NCBI GenBank assembly: GCA_029817715.1
Contig: JARUPY010000189.1
Coordinates: forward strand, 4,526,001-4,590,000
Length of the DNA stretch: 64,000 nucleotides
Direction: 5' to 3'
Source: Melastoma dodecandrum
Lineage: Eukaryota > Streptophyta > Magnoliopsida > Myrtales > Melastomataceae
Below, piece after piece: positions 1 through 11,047 of the stretch. Position 1 is the stretch's first letter; the number at the start of each line of letters is the position of its first letter. The notes under the pieces are model-generated. The model saw only the letters and a list, made by a program, of their open reading frames with translations, was not told the origin of the DNA and did no database searches. The translations under genes were made by a program, and so were the position numbers.

Positions 1-1005
1 TTCTGTGTGAGCGGTGAGACACATTAGTGCTTCTTCATCCTCAACATCAAAATCATCAAGATCTGCCCAAGCAGCAATTGCTTTCCTGGACTTAGATTGT
101 GTAGAAGGTTTTTCCTTCTCTTTAAGTAAAGGACATTCTGTCTTATAGTGTCCTTTCTTTTTACATTCAAAACAAGTGACCAATCTTGGATCAAATTGCT
201 TTTCACGATTTTGGCTTCTTTTATTGAAGCGTTTCTTGGTGGCGAACCGCAGAAGACGTTTAGCTATCATTGCGAGTTCATCATCCGAGTCAGCTTCTGC
301 TTCATCATCAGAACCTTCTGTAGGTTCTTCCGATGCTCTGAAAGCTATTGCTCTCTTTGTATCAGATTGAGAGGATCTTTCCATCTCATATGATATTAAG
401 GAGCTCATCAACTGATCTAGTCGAAGAGTAGAAAGATCTTTAGCTTCCTCTATAGCTGTTTTCTTAGCTTCCCAAGATTTGGGTAGAGTACGCAGAACCT
501 TTCGAACTATCTCAGAATTTGTATAGATTTTGCCTAAATGTGTTAAGGCATCAACTAGGAGGTTGAGTCTCTGGAACATCTGTTCTACAGATTCATCAGC
601 CTTCATAGTAAAATTTTCATATTGATGAATTAGAAAATTCATCTTAGTTTCTCTAATATGGTCTGTCCCAACATACATGGTGACAAGCTTATCCCAGATT
701 TCCTTGCCCGAAGTGCAAGTAGAAACTTTCACGAATTCACTTTCAGACATAGCACTAAACATTAGATACTTTGCCGTCTTAGTGAGTCGTTTGATCTTGA
801 GGTATTCCCGTGTAGGACGACCATCTCGATCATTTTGTTGGTTCTCTGGTATAGAAGGTGGACCATCTTCTATATAGGACCATAAGTCGTCGTCAATAGC
901 ATCGACGAATGCACTCATTCGAATTTTCCAATAGGCAAAATTCTTACCATCAAATATGGGAGGATTCCCAACATGTGGTTTTGGTATATGATAGTTATCA
1001 GCCAT
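1..1005 (-). CDS. Ty1/copia Gag polyprotein, N-terminal part (runs off the window)
   Basis: Reading leftward from an ATG at 1005, the minus strand is open without a stop to the window edge (335 codons). The N-terminal two thirds resembles copia Gag of the UBN2/DUF4219 type: a WKIRM motif near residue 30, a helical central part with TPKSWE-like spacing, then an acidic linker. Near residue 285 is a CCHC zinc knuckle (CFEC...GHYKTEC, spacing C-X2-C-X4-H-X4-C), which binds the element's RNA during particle assembly. The start follows a primer-binding site and LTR at the expected distance on the same strand. There is no frameshift in the visible part, so this copy is young or was recently functional. 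The pol part lies outside the window. Confidence 0.9.
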   Translation of the reverse strand, partial: MADNYHIPKPHVGNPPIFDGKNFAYWKIRMSAFVDAIDDDLWSYIEDGPPSIPENQQNDRDGRPTREYLKIKRLTKTAKYLMFSAMSESEFVKVSTCTSGKEIWDKLVTMYVGTDHIRETKMNFLIHQYENFTMKADESVEQMFQRLNLLVDALTHLGKIYTNSEIVRKVLRTLPKSWEAKKTAIEEAKDLSTLRLDQLMSSLISYEMERSSQSDTKRAIAFRASEEPTEGSDDEAEADSDDELAMIAKRLLRFATKKRFNKRSQNREKQFDPRLVTCFECKKKGHYKTECPLLKEKEKPSTQSKSRKAIAAWADLDDFDVEDEEALMCLTAHTE

Positions 1006-1635
1006 TAGTTCAATTCGTATAGAGTATCAGACTTCTATAGAACAGAACGTTGACGATTACTGCGTAGAACCTCAACAAGCTGAAAGCTTCTGTTGGGTAG
1101 AAGACAGTTATCAAACCGACCGTAAGGTCTCTAGTAATTAGAGAATGAATGTCCATATGACAAATCTGAATTGTCTTTTTCGATAGCAGATGTCAAATTC
1201 TCGCAGAGCAATAGGCTTCTGCAGAACAGAACCAAGATGCAAATGGCAAAAGAGTATTTAAGTGGTAGAGTCTTTGTAAGATCACAGCAGGACAATTAGC
1301 CTCTGTTTGACCAGAACTCTTATATCAATTTTTGTATTTCAACAGAGTGTAAGCTTCTGTTGAAATATAATTCTGATAGAGCGTAGGCTTCTACAGAGTA
1401 GAGACGGATAACTTTTCACAGGACTTAAAGCTTCTGTGGAAGTAAATCTGATTCCTTTGATAATCAAGTTCTAGATAGTCAGAACAAGAGAACCAAACAG
1501 AGCAATCCAAACAGAAACAAATTTTGATCTGTTTAGATGATAATCGCAGAGTCAGAGGCTTCTGCAGCGTAGAGTGTGTAGCTGGCACGAGCTTCTGTGG
1601 ATCTACAACAAGTGGTTAAGCTTCTGTTGGAACCC
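1006..1635 (-). other. Untranslated leader of the copia element, rich in GCTTCTG motifs
   Basis: This tract lies between primer-binding site and gag and has no convincing ORF. A short motif, GCTTCTG(T/C), recurs about eight times (for example near 1085, 1210, 1345, 1430, 1556, 1588 and 1618), often close to AGAAC. The same GAA/TTC vocabulary fills the adjoining LTR. Confidence 0.7.
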
Positions 1636-1647
1636 GCTCTGATACCA
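1636..1647 (-). other. Primer-binding site, initiator tRNA-Met type
   Basis: On the minus strand the 12 bases read TGGTATCAGAGC, the standard plant copia primer-binding site complementary to the 3' end of initiator tRNA-Met. It is separated from the LTR end by two bases (AT). This fixes the element's orientation and identifies the adjoining LTR as the 5' LTR. Confidence 0.93.
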
Positions 1648-1974
1648 ATTGTTACACTAAGAGGGGGAGTGAATTAGTGTTAAAGTCCAATTAAGGATAT
1701 TTAACTCCTTTTCGATTAACCCCGCAGCGGAAGAAAGCTTCTGTGCCACAGAACCTTAGAGATAGGTTTCTGTAAAACAGAACGTTGGATTGTGATTGCG
1801 ATTTGTTTGAAGTACGCAAGACTTTTATAGTGGTTCGGCAAATCGCCTACTCCACTCTTCACCCAGAAACTTGGATGGTTTCCACTCAATTTTATCTCAA
1901 TACAGATTACACAATCGATAGCAAATAGAGCTGATCAGAAAGTTCTTCACTGTAGAAGTCTGAGTGACAGAGCA

Positions 1975-2235
1975 CAGACCAGAAGGTTCTGTACCGTAGA
2001 ACTTGTTACACAGCACAGACCAGAAGGTTCTGTACCGTAGAACTCTGAGTGAAAGATCACAGACCAGAAGGTTCTGTGTTGTAAATGTCAATCCACTATA
2101 GACCAGAAGGTTCTATGTAGGAAGTGACTTGATAAGTACAGACCGTAAGGTTCTGCACTGAAGTAGATTCACAGACCCGAAGGTTCTGCACTATAGTAGG
2201 TTGTACAGACCCGAAGGTTCTGCACTATAGTAACT
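1975..2235. repeat. Degenerate tandem array, 33-44 bp units with a CAGAAGGTTCTG core
   Basis: Seven or so units each begin CAGACC(A/C)GAAGGTTCTG (cores near 1982, 2021, 2066, 2104, 2144, 2177, 2212). The core holds GAA and TTC separated by two bases, the arrangement of a heat-shock element half pair (nGAAnnTTCn). The array sits downstream of the LTR TATA box, so it would be transcribed. Confidence 0.85.
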
Positions 2236-2296
2236 CAATGCACACGTTAGTGTGACTAACAAAGTACCAATGCGCAATCCTCTCAAGGACAACGAC

Positions 2297-2520
2297 TTCG
2301 TGGCGTACCCCACGCGAGCACGTAGCGGACCCTACGCAAGCGAACAGCAACCCCTGTTCAAGGATGGATTTTCCCTCCGGCGGCTCCACACGACCTGCAC
2401 GATCTCCTCGAGATAGCGACTATGTGGCGTACCCCACACAAGCACGTAGCATACCCTACGCAAGCACGCAGCAGACCCTGCGCAAGCACGCGGCAAACCC
2501 CACGCAAGCAGACGGCAACC
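2297..2520. repeat. 22-bp tandem repeat, GC-rich, inside the copia LTR
   Basis: Units of about 22 bp of the form CAAGCACG(T/C)AGCA-ACCCTACG follow one another at 2433-2520, with a degenerate earlier block at 2297-2345. The unit length is not a multiple of three, and the ORFs across it on both strands are artefacts of the repeat. Confidence 0.75.
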
Positions 2521-2860
2521 TCCGTCCTAGGTACCTGCACACACAGAACGTTACACTACAGAAGCTGGTTAGTCCCTCACCTTCTGTGCTCCCGGGGTAT
2601 CTGCCCTTCTCTCCGGCCCACCGCACGTTGGCACACGACACCCAGCCGTGCTATCCACCAACGTCTCCTGCAGCTTCCAACCGAGTCCCTCGTGGCCCCC
2701 GAGTCACTCTCCCAGAAGACTTCACCAACGATGCAGCCTTCTGCAGGTAGCGTCCCTCGTGCGTGACTAACAAAACTCGAAACTTACGCTCTCAGAATAC
2801 AAGAAGATTCGTGGCAGTTCTGTCTTGGTATTCTATATTTGAAAGCATGAACTAATGTCC

Positions 2861-2868
2861 TATTTATA
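2861..2868 (-). promoter_or_regulatory. TATA box of the copia LTR
   Basis: The minus strand reads GTATAAATAGG, a near-ideal plant TATA box, about 650 bp into the LTR. This puts U3 at roughly 3519-2840 and the R/U5 part at about 2835-1650. Confidence 0.7.
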
Positions 2869-4079
2869 CACAAAGACAAAAACGCTAAGTGTAGAAGGTA
2901 ATCTGACGAATCAGCCTTCTGCAGAACAAGGAAAGTAAAAGGTTAGAATATAATACAATATTTAATTTACAAATACGTCACACTAGGCATATATTCTTTA
3001 GGTAAACGTATCAAATCAAATTAATAATAATTTGATGATTGTTTCCACGAATATTGCATTACAGAAGGTTCTGGTTTGTCGACAGCCTTCTACAAACGGA
3101 AATAATCAAAGATTAACTTCCTTAATGGTTTAATTCGATTCATTCTGTTCAAGATACTTAAGTGAATGTATCTAGACAGATGACGTGGATAAACATCCTA
3201 GATAACGGGTTTTGGTGATCGGATAGATTCACAGAAGGTTGAAACAACCTTGTAGAATGTTACCATAAATAGAAGATTATATTTCCTCCAATGGAAATAT
3301 ATTATTCTATTTTATTTCTTTGGCAATGATTTCGATCAGATAATTAACCTGATCATATTGGATAATTCCCATGGAATATTCCCACTTAATTTCGTAATTA
3401 ATTATTAATTACAAAAATATTTCCTTACAGAAGGTTCCTGTCAGGATTAGCTTCTGTCGTGTAGAGGGTTGACTTCTGCTTTGCAGAAGGTCATTGCTTA
3501 TCATCAAAACACCTCAACACAAGCAATATTTGAAAAGGATATTCGATGAGGCCAGGAAGGCCTCATGGCCCGACACCACGAAACGACGTTTGTAACCTGG
3601 GAAAACTTTATGTCGCTTGGCTCAAGCTGATACTTGAGCCATGGTGTCGGGCGATGGAAGTGAACCCTCTACCTAAGGTTGAGGACTTAGGCTTTCATGG
3701 GGTCTAAGGTTGAGAACCTAGGCTCTGTGATGAGGGAAACTGATTGGTTTGGAAAGAAAGCTTCTAGACGGGACATTGTAGTTTGGATTGGTTGCGAGTA
3801 TGTGAACTTGTGATCCCACGATTCTGCTATTTATAAGCATAAGTATTAGGTTCATAGAGAATCTCAACAGTCTTAGAAAATCTTAACAGTTCCCAGAGAA
3901 TCTCAACAATCTCATTAAATTGAGTTATATTCCCGATCGTCGCATTTAATTAACTTAAATTTGTTTCGATTGGGAGATTGGAGCTACAAGTCATTCGAAG
4001 AGAAATCATCCGAATATACTATTCATTCGATCCAGAATACATAGAACGACAGGAAACAAAGAAAAACGACAAATGGATC

Positions 4080-6340
4080 GATAATTCAACAACGATAATT
4101 GGTGATGAGAAGTCCCGCTAACAAATCGGTGAAGTAGGCTCGAGTATTGTTTTTAACATTGAGCATATTCACAGCCTTTTGGAATGAGATTAGGTTGTTT
4201 ATCTCGCATGTGGGAATACGATTTGCTTCGACTTCTGTCTGAGCCTCTGTTAATTCCCTCTCACAAACAATCACCTAGGCTTCACCCTTTTCCAGCTTCG
4301 ACGACAACTCCGTTATTTCAGTCTTTACTCGTTGATTCTCTTCGATCAAATGACGATGCTCAGCAGTAATTGCCATCACTTTATCCGGAGCAGACTCGAA
4401 ATCATTCAGCTTCGTGGAGAAATCCTTCCACTGCCTGTCGTCTGCAGAAACCTTCTCCCAATCTTTCCAAGATTTCGAAAATGTTTCCTTGAAACATTGA
4501 CAAATTCCTAGCAGGTTGATGAGCGCCTTGACATTTCTCTCTATGGCTTCGATAGCTTGCATAATCTCATCGAAGTTGGATTTTGATGGTTCTTCACGAC
4601 GTAGTACCTCAAGCAGCTTCAGAGCGAGCAAAATAGGGTCGCTTTGATCGACACTCACTTGGTTGACGTTGCTTTATGAAGCAGCATGACTGGCACTCGC
4701 TGGGACCTTCATTGGTGACAATATTAAGTTTTATTGTTCGAAATAATACATACTTTAGTTTACATTTTCTGAAGTGAAACACACAGCGAAGCTCATTATC
4801 CGAAGCTGGTCAAAGAACTCGACTAAAGCCGGATCTTCCAATCCTCTAGTCGCTTCTAGTGTTGGGCACTTTGCTTCGATGTTCTCAGGAGGTACTACAT
4901 TTGTGGGAGGAGGCATTATGTCCGTTGGGGGAGGAACTTCCACCTGCAAAGGTATTTCCGCATATGAGTTAACAAGAACATCGTCACATTCCAAGAATGT
5001 GGCGTGATTGGTTCGCTCAGGAATGGATTCCTCGATGGTCGGGTCAGAAGAGAGTGAAACGACCAGCGCATGCGAAAAGTCAAGCAAAATCTAGAGTGGC
5101 TTGACGTAAGTTCAAGGGATATACCTCTACATCTCGAGCTCGATTCGCATTTGGTGGGGCAATTTCTTTGGCGTTTTCAGCAGCTCCGTTAATCGAACTC
5201 GCTTCAGAAATATTCTTTGTTGTGTCTTCGTCATACCTTCGACGATGGGAAGAATATTTTCTGCTGAAGGTGACGGGGGTGTGAACAAATCTTCATATTC
5301 GACCTATGCGTACAACGCGTGTTAGAATCCGAACTTGTAATAATTAGAACAGCAATTTTGATTTTACCATGTCGAACAGTTGATCTTTCTCCCTTGATTT
5401 TGGAGGGACTTTTTTTTCGGCGATGATTTACGGACAAGCATTTGAACGTTTGGCTATTGGATGATCGATTTCGGCTACATCCTCCTCGTGCTGAAGATTT
5501 TCCTCCGGAATTGGAGCGTCCTTTTTGGGGCGTCTTTGGATGCGGCTTCTTCGGACAACTCGCCTCTGCCGAAGAAGCTTGAGTATTCGGTTTCTTCGAT
5601 GCAGCCACTGGTGGCACCCGCTTTCTTTTCAGTCTTCCTTTTTCAGTAGTCGCCGCGGACATTACATTGTCCAGTGCACTTGTGAACATCGATCTTTGTT
5701 AGAATCGATAAAATTAATAGCAAGAGTTCATGAATAATTCCTGGTATCAGTGATCTCTCTTGCTTTCCAATGAGGCCGCTAAAGGAATCTTCCATTTCCA
5801 TTAGCGATTGCGCTCCTTTTCTAGGAAACTCTGCCTTCACTACTATCTTTTTGAAGATCCTCTTCCAGTAATAATCGAACGCCTTGGTTACGCTACGTCC
5901 TCCTAAGTTCTCAGAAAACGTGACTTTGGAGATGGATAGATCTATCTACACCCATAGTGGGGAATCCATGCAATACGTGACTGACATTAATTGAATCCCC
6001 AGGGTCAGATGATCGACTCTTGTCAGACGATGGACTCTTATCAGAAGTCGACACTAATTACATGGATCGACGAAGTTGGGTCTGCAGATCGGTAGGATCG
6101 GGAAGGAGGTAATCGAAGGGATATGTTTGCCCTCTTACGCAGGGTTGAAGCGGCTGCCCCTAAAAAAGGGGAACATGAGTAATCTGTCCTTTCCACATCT
6201 CCACTTCGTCGGCGAAGTCGCTAGTCTTACTGGTCACAACATCCGTTGCCAGGCTTCTGAAGTCTTTGAAATAAGCGCTGGACCCCTTTAGTGATTGTAG
6301 AATGATTGGGGAGCCATGAGTAGAGAGATTTTGCTGAAAA
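4080..6340 (-). pseudogene. Antisense gene relic, possible plant-mobile-domain (PMD)-like protein
   Basis: Successive minus-strand open pieces suggest one decayed gene read from about 6340 down to 4080. First comes an N-terminal piece that aligns loosely with the start of the gene at 63645. Near 5880-5650 is a YWKRIFKK...FPRKGAQSL piece, then a Lys/Ser-rich basic piece (5689-5231), an acidic Pro-rich piece (5087-4755), and a C-terminal coiled coil (4658-4275). Frames change and stops intervene, so it is not translatable as it stands. It lies beside the 3' LTR of family C, as the PMD gene of element B does. The PMD assignment rests mainly on the right-edge relative and is tentative. Confidence 0.4.
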
Positions 6341-7047
6341 GAAAGAAAATTAGGAGCAGGCGGCACAATGAGGATAAGGGTTTTAAACGAAGGCAGACAG
6401 CGAGATGTCAAGAGTTATGTAGAGGAATCTGGGAGATAAAAAGACGTGTCGAAGGAAGGGCGGCCAAATGTTTACACGATAAACGTCATTTTGGGCCTCC
6501 TGCGATGGGCTTTGGAGAAAACCAAGATCGACGTTGCATGGAAGATGTTCGATCGACGATGCGATGCCAGATGTAGCTGTCAAGGATCGATGCTAATTCA
6601 GGAGTATGTTGACGAAGCGAAGGCCGATGGTAACTCTTCATCGAAGATTTTCAGTGACGAAGAGGGACGGCAAGGATTAAGGTCGATGCTCGAAGGGCCG
6701 ATGTTCATGAAGTGCCGACGATCGAGTCGTCTCACTAGTTAGATGGTAGTTAGTTTTAGAACAATTAGCACATGGTAAACGTGCATCGGTCGACAGTTAT
6801 TAATTATTGTCTATGAATAAGTCAGCCCCGGTTAATTGTAAAGATACGACAATCATTCTATGACACCGAAGGGCTGCTTGATTGTCAACCTGACAGGACA
6901 TAATCGTCTTCAGTGTTGTTGCGAGATGGTTGTAAGTCTTTCTCTTTGTGCTTAGTGATTTCTGATTGTTCTTTGTTACTTTGTTTATTGGCGACCATAT
7001 TCAACACTTAATCCTCGATATACCGCGACGTGTTTTGGTCGCAAACA
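6341..7047. mobile_element. LTR (or LTR remnant) of family C, copy 1
   Basis: The right end ...GGTCGCAAACA at 7047 is the reverse complement of the TGTTTGCGGAC start of the LTR at 62931. Similarity continues inward through a GAATGATTGTCGT stretch. The inner end is not sharply defined; 6341 is a working limit next to the antisense gene start. Confidence 0.55.
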
Positions 7048-7540
7048 CTCACGCAAACAAGGAAGAGTTCTGAGGGACCAGAAGGTTTGGGAAAACCAGT
7101 AAGAGTAGCCAAGAGTGAGCAATCGTTAGGAGGTGATACACAATGACATGCTTTTACAGATGAGTAGCTTGCGTGAAGGGTCCTTCCAGTAGGAAAGAGG
7201 TGGAGCCCAATCGATGGACGAGACTGAAAATATAGAGGAGGAGCCTGTTCCAAGAATGCAACTAATCGGATAGAGGCGGAGCCCGCTTGAAGAATGCAAC
7301 TGGATAGAGGAGTCGCTCGAAGAATACAACTGATCGGTTAGAGGAGTACCCTGCTCAAACAATGCAACCGTCTGCGTGGGCTGAAGTGGAGTCATTGTTT
7401 GTAACCAATCGTCATGAAAATGGGGAGAAAATGGGGGCAACAGTTTAGGTGAGGCGAAGCAACGGAGAGATCATCGATTGAGAAAAGCATTGAAATTAGG
7501 GATAGGGTTTTGGAGGCAGGAATCGTTACCCTCCCGTGTT
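7048..7540. repeat. GC-richer tract with degenerate ~40-bp minisatellite
   Basis: From about 7205 to 7360 the words GGATAGAGGCGGAGCC, GAAGAATGCAACT and GATCGG recur in four or five decayed units. Minus-strand ORFs here follow the repeat and match no family I know. The same tract is at 28984-29475 in unit 2 with one deletion and a few substitutions. Confidence 0.6.
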
Positions 7541-8410
7541 AAAATAAAATAATTTCATAAAATACAAATTAATTCAGATTAAAGGTTCTTTATTTATTTT
7601 ATGTATAGAAATTTTGTTAAGTAATAATTCATATAATAATTTTTAGTAACTTCAGCAGTAAAACTTCTACAATTAAAAAAATTAGTGTTTCATTTAAACC
7701 TTTTAAATAATAATAAGGTGTAATATAATTTTGTAAAAACAAATATAAAGAATCTTAAACTTATTTATGAAAAAGTACTATGGAATTATAACATAAAACA
7801 TAATATATTTTATTTTTCACTTAATAGATCTTAATTCTCGTGAGATATATGTCTTTGAGAAAATTTTAAAAGATTCACTAGAATTATTTATTTTTCATTG
7901 TAATGGTTAATCAAGATAGTTAAGATTTTGTATTATTTAAAGGTATCTTTTTACAAAATATCACGACCCTATATTATTTCAAAATTATATTTTCTTTAAT
8001 TTTTTGTGTTGAAAGAGCTGACTATATTAATATTTTTGATAAATTTCATATATAATACTATATTAGAAAATGTCTTAAAAAAATCAAACATTATGAAATA
8101 TTTAAAGCAATTTAAAATTAGAAACTTTATGTATAATAATAAAGATTAAAATATATTCATAGTAGATCAACCGATGCTAATAATTAAAATTCTATTCACA
8201 AGCGTCAACAAGAGTGATAATGCAATAGTTAAGTACAATTATAAACGTAGCAATAACTAAAATGTAATTAAATACATTAAAAGCATGACAGTGATCTTCT
8301 CGTTCAAAGTTAGATCTTGAATTCCCACATGTTAATCTCCTTCAAATTTACAAAATTAATCAATAATTTTATTTAATTTTTAAAAAATATTATCTTTTTA
8401 ATTAAAAAAA
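7541..8410. other. AT-rich non-coding tract
   Basis: About 80% A+T. I see no ORF of note, no inverted termini and no RNA gene. It is nearly identical to 29476-30345 in unit 2. Confidence 0.7.
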
Positions 8411-8424
8411 GAGTATATGCTTAC

Positions 8425-10345
8425 CATTTGCATTAGGTTGAGCACCGGTTAACAAGCTAATTTGACATTGGATCATCTTTATCATTGAATGCATCATTTC
8501 AATCTCTTTCCGGTGCTTTTCCTCATGGGGCGATCAATTTAGATTGATGATTTAACTCCATTGCACACATCTGATCCTGCGTAGCTATAAACTTAGACTC
8601 TACCTTTTTGTCATATTGAGGGTCTTGTTGCGGATTCAGTTGTCTTTGATTAACACCAAGGCCATCCCCTTAACTCTTCCATATAAGTCCTCTCCTACTG
8701 TCTCTGTGAAAGCCTTTTTTTTCTAATAACCTTAAATATGTGGAAGTGTTCAATTCAGACAAATGTGAAAACTGTGTATGAGCTTGATCCTTCACAAGTA
8801 AAAGCTAACTTTAATAACTAAAAAATGATCAAATTGCCCAAAACGATTTACTAACACTTATAATAGAGAAAAAATTTGACTTTTATAATACATACCACAA
8901 TGTCTCCCGCTCTTTTGTTCATAAAAAAGTCATCCTTCTTTTGATGCATAATCTCATAGAATTCAATATCTTCGTGCTCTCGTCTATGTCTTTTCACCCG
9001 CACATTATAGTAAATAAATTTACACCAATAAATTGTATTATATTTAAAATAGAACAAACAAGTTTGCGAATCATACGAGTTCTTTCATTTTCCTAGCAAC
9101 AGTCATAAATCCGAGAGTATATGGAGTTTTACAATTGTCACGAGCCGTTTTGCCAGTTTGTGAAAGTACCTAAAAAGTAAATATTAGTATAAAACATGAT
9201 ATATAATTGGTAAATACACATTTATGTATATCACCTCGGCCTTGGGTTGAAACCGATTACCGACTAAATCAATCCAATGATCTACTTCAACTCCCAGAGG
9301 GACTTTGTTCAGCGCTTCATCCATGGTCATTTCAGTTTTTTGGTATTTTCTTTTCAACTCGCTTTTGTAGTCTCTCCATTTCTAATTAGTCGACTCTAAC
9401 AACCATTTGGCAAAATATTGACTTAAGGCCTCAACTTTTAGCCAGCTTTCTGTTTTGTCAATGATTTAGTTTGTTATATAGTTTTGTCATTGACTTTTGT
9501 TTCTATTTTGATTTTAGCCAATCCTGAATTTTGACACTTGAAAGCCAAAAATGCCTTAATACACAATTTTCGTTTATTGACTAAAAAAGAAAAAAAAATT
9601 AAAAATATGGTAAATAATATTGAAACCTCTCATATGTTATTTTATTTTAAAATTTCAATAGCCAAATCAAATGAGTTGGAAGCTAAAATTGACGACAGTT
9701 ACTGATGCTGTCGAAAATACACAAAATTGATGAAGGCCGGATGATTGCTCTATTGGAAGGTCATTGCTACAGGTAAAGTGAATCGTGAGGCGAATGAATG
9801 AGATGCTGAAAATCCACTATTATAACACACGGGTCAGGCTATATTAAGGACTTGTTTGGCTTTCGCTAGAAGAAATTTAAGATTGTCCAAAATTAATATG
9901 AAAGTAAAAGTTGGTGACAAAATTATATAACGAACTAAAATAATAACAAAATAAAAAGTTGGCTCAAAGTTGAGACCATAAATATATATTTTGTCTAACC
10001 ATTTGTTCCTTGCTTCACCCTTTAGAAGAATAAATTTTGCCTGCAAACCAAAAAAAAAAAAAGTTATTTTCTATTAAATGTAAATAAGTGTGATAAATAT
10101 TCAAAACATGCAGTACAAAACACTTACTCGTGCAAGATTAATAATCTTTGTCTTATATACTTTGGAATTTTCCTCCAATTAGTATATCTAATTGGGCAAA
10201 AAATTTTATCGTCGTGCAACCGTACCCAAGCAGCCGCTAAAGATCATTCCACTTGTATACTTTGGTTGCATGAAGTTGTTACATTCAACAACAATTCTTT
10301 GTCCTTCCGGAAGATGCCAAACATCACTAGCCCGTGTTCGTCCTC
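8425..10345 (-). pseudogene. Transposase_24-type (plant CACTA accessory) gene relic, copy 1
   Basis: Read on the minus strand, four exon-like pieces appear in the order known for plant Transposase_24 (PF03004) proteins. The first (about 10340-10200) has LPEGQRIVVE...N. The second (about 9400-9230) has a KWRDYKSELKRKY-like motif followed by DEALNKVPLGV and WIDLV. The third (about 9140-8880) has KTPYTLGF...ARKMKEL and EIMHQKKDDFF. The last (about 8640-8425) is a Gln-rich piece ending at a GTAAGC splice donor. Stops and AT-rich filler separate the pieces, so it is a relic. Such genes accompany CACTA transposons; no CACTA termini are visible beside it. Confidence 0.6.
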
Positions 10346-11047
10346 GTCCTTAGTTTAAAGACGTGAGATTAAAGTTTTAGGAAATAATAAAATAATAATA
10401 TTATAAAATATTTTTAATCTTATTTTGTTACCGGCAGAAAGGGTAGCTAGTTACTTAATTTTGTCGATGCTTAATTTTTGCGTTGACAATAAAAACATTC
10501 TCAAAAATCTCATTACACTTTCTCGTAGCGTTGGAAAAAATCAATAGAGAAAGGCCAAATTTCTTGTAGCGGAAAGAATCCAAGTGTATCGCTTTTGTTC
10601 AAGGACGTTGTTGTTATCTAAAAATTACACGGACTAAGGGGTGGCTTGTTACTCTACATCTCGAATGGATCAGACCCGACAAAATCCATCACAATTTTTC
10701 AGCGAAAATAGTATAGACCTCATGGTCAAGGGAGTGATATGATCATGGCCGAGGGGTGTAAGTTGGTAGTACTGCCCCAACCAAATGGACAGAGCTGCAG
10801 TTGTCCCCGTGGGTCTTCCATATGGCTTGATGCGGATAAGGGACCCGCAACTACGGCCGTGCATGTAGCCCCAGCCTGGGAGATGGTTTCCGACGAGATG
10901 TTCAATATCATCAGAAGTCAATCGAACGTGAACATAGTCATTAATAAGATGAAGGAAAATCAGCAGAGGATTAAGATTAAGGATTGACAGTGAAGAGGAT
11001 TGAGTTGGCATCCCCCTGCAGAAAACACAGATTGATGAGTTCGACGG
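10346..11047 (+). other. PME upstream module, unit 1
   Basis: This sequence precedes the PME in unit 2 (32279-32980), and part of it recurs in unit 4 (44497-44620), so it belongs to the ancestral PME upstream region. It contains an 82-codon plus-strand ORF (10739-10987). Unit 4 differs from it mostly by amino-acid-changing substitutions, so I do not call it a gene. It stops abruptly at 11047, where the Ogre-type LTR starts, 5 bp after the word GACGG. Confidence 0.6.

Larger units (their letters stand above)
1650..3519 (-). mobile_element. 5' LTR of a large Ty1/copia retrotransposon
   Basis: On the minus strand the LTR starts TGTTGAGGTGTTTTG (at 3519) and ends with TAACA at 1650, directly before the tRNA-Met primer site. 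At 1870 bp it is long for copia and closer to Sire/Maximus-type elements; that lineage call is inference. The insertion point can be seen because the matching sequence of unit 2 (around 25425-25440) is uninterrupted. CAAGC at 3520-3524 is the likely right target duplication; the left one lies outside the window. The LTR contains two tandem arrays and a TATA box. Confidence 0.88.
3520..7047. mobile_element. Degenerate LTR-retroelement block, copy 1 (family C)
   Basis: The block repeats at 25431-28983 at about 99% identity. Its right end, reverse complemented, matches the LTR at 62931 onward: both begin TGTTTGCG-AC-AAACACG and share a GACAATCAA-CAGCCCTT stretch. No gag or pol is recognisable. 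The left 560 bp (3520-4080) is non-coding, with an inverted repeat around the GGCCCGACACCA / TGGTGTCGGGC words near 3567 and 3643. The centre holds an antisense gene relic. Block and family boundaries on the left are uncertain because the copia LTR cuts in at 3519. Confidence 0.6.

Noticed and set aside
2364..2766. Pro/Arg-rich ORFs of 114 and 128 codons in the copia LTR
   Set aside because: They run across a tandem repeat in two frames at once and lie in U5 of an LTR.
10739..10987. 82-codon ORF upstream of PME (also 32672-32920)
   Set aside because: The two copies lie in a nearly identical duplicate, so conservation means nothing. The partial copy in unit 4 differs mainly by amino-acid changes. 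No known family.
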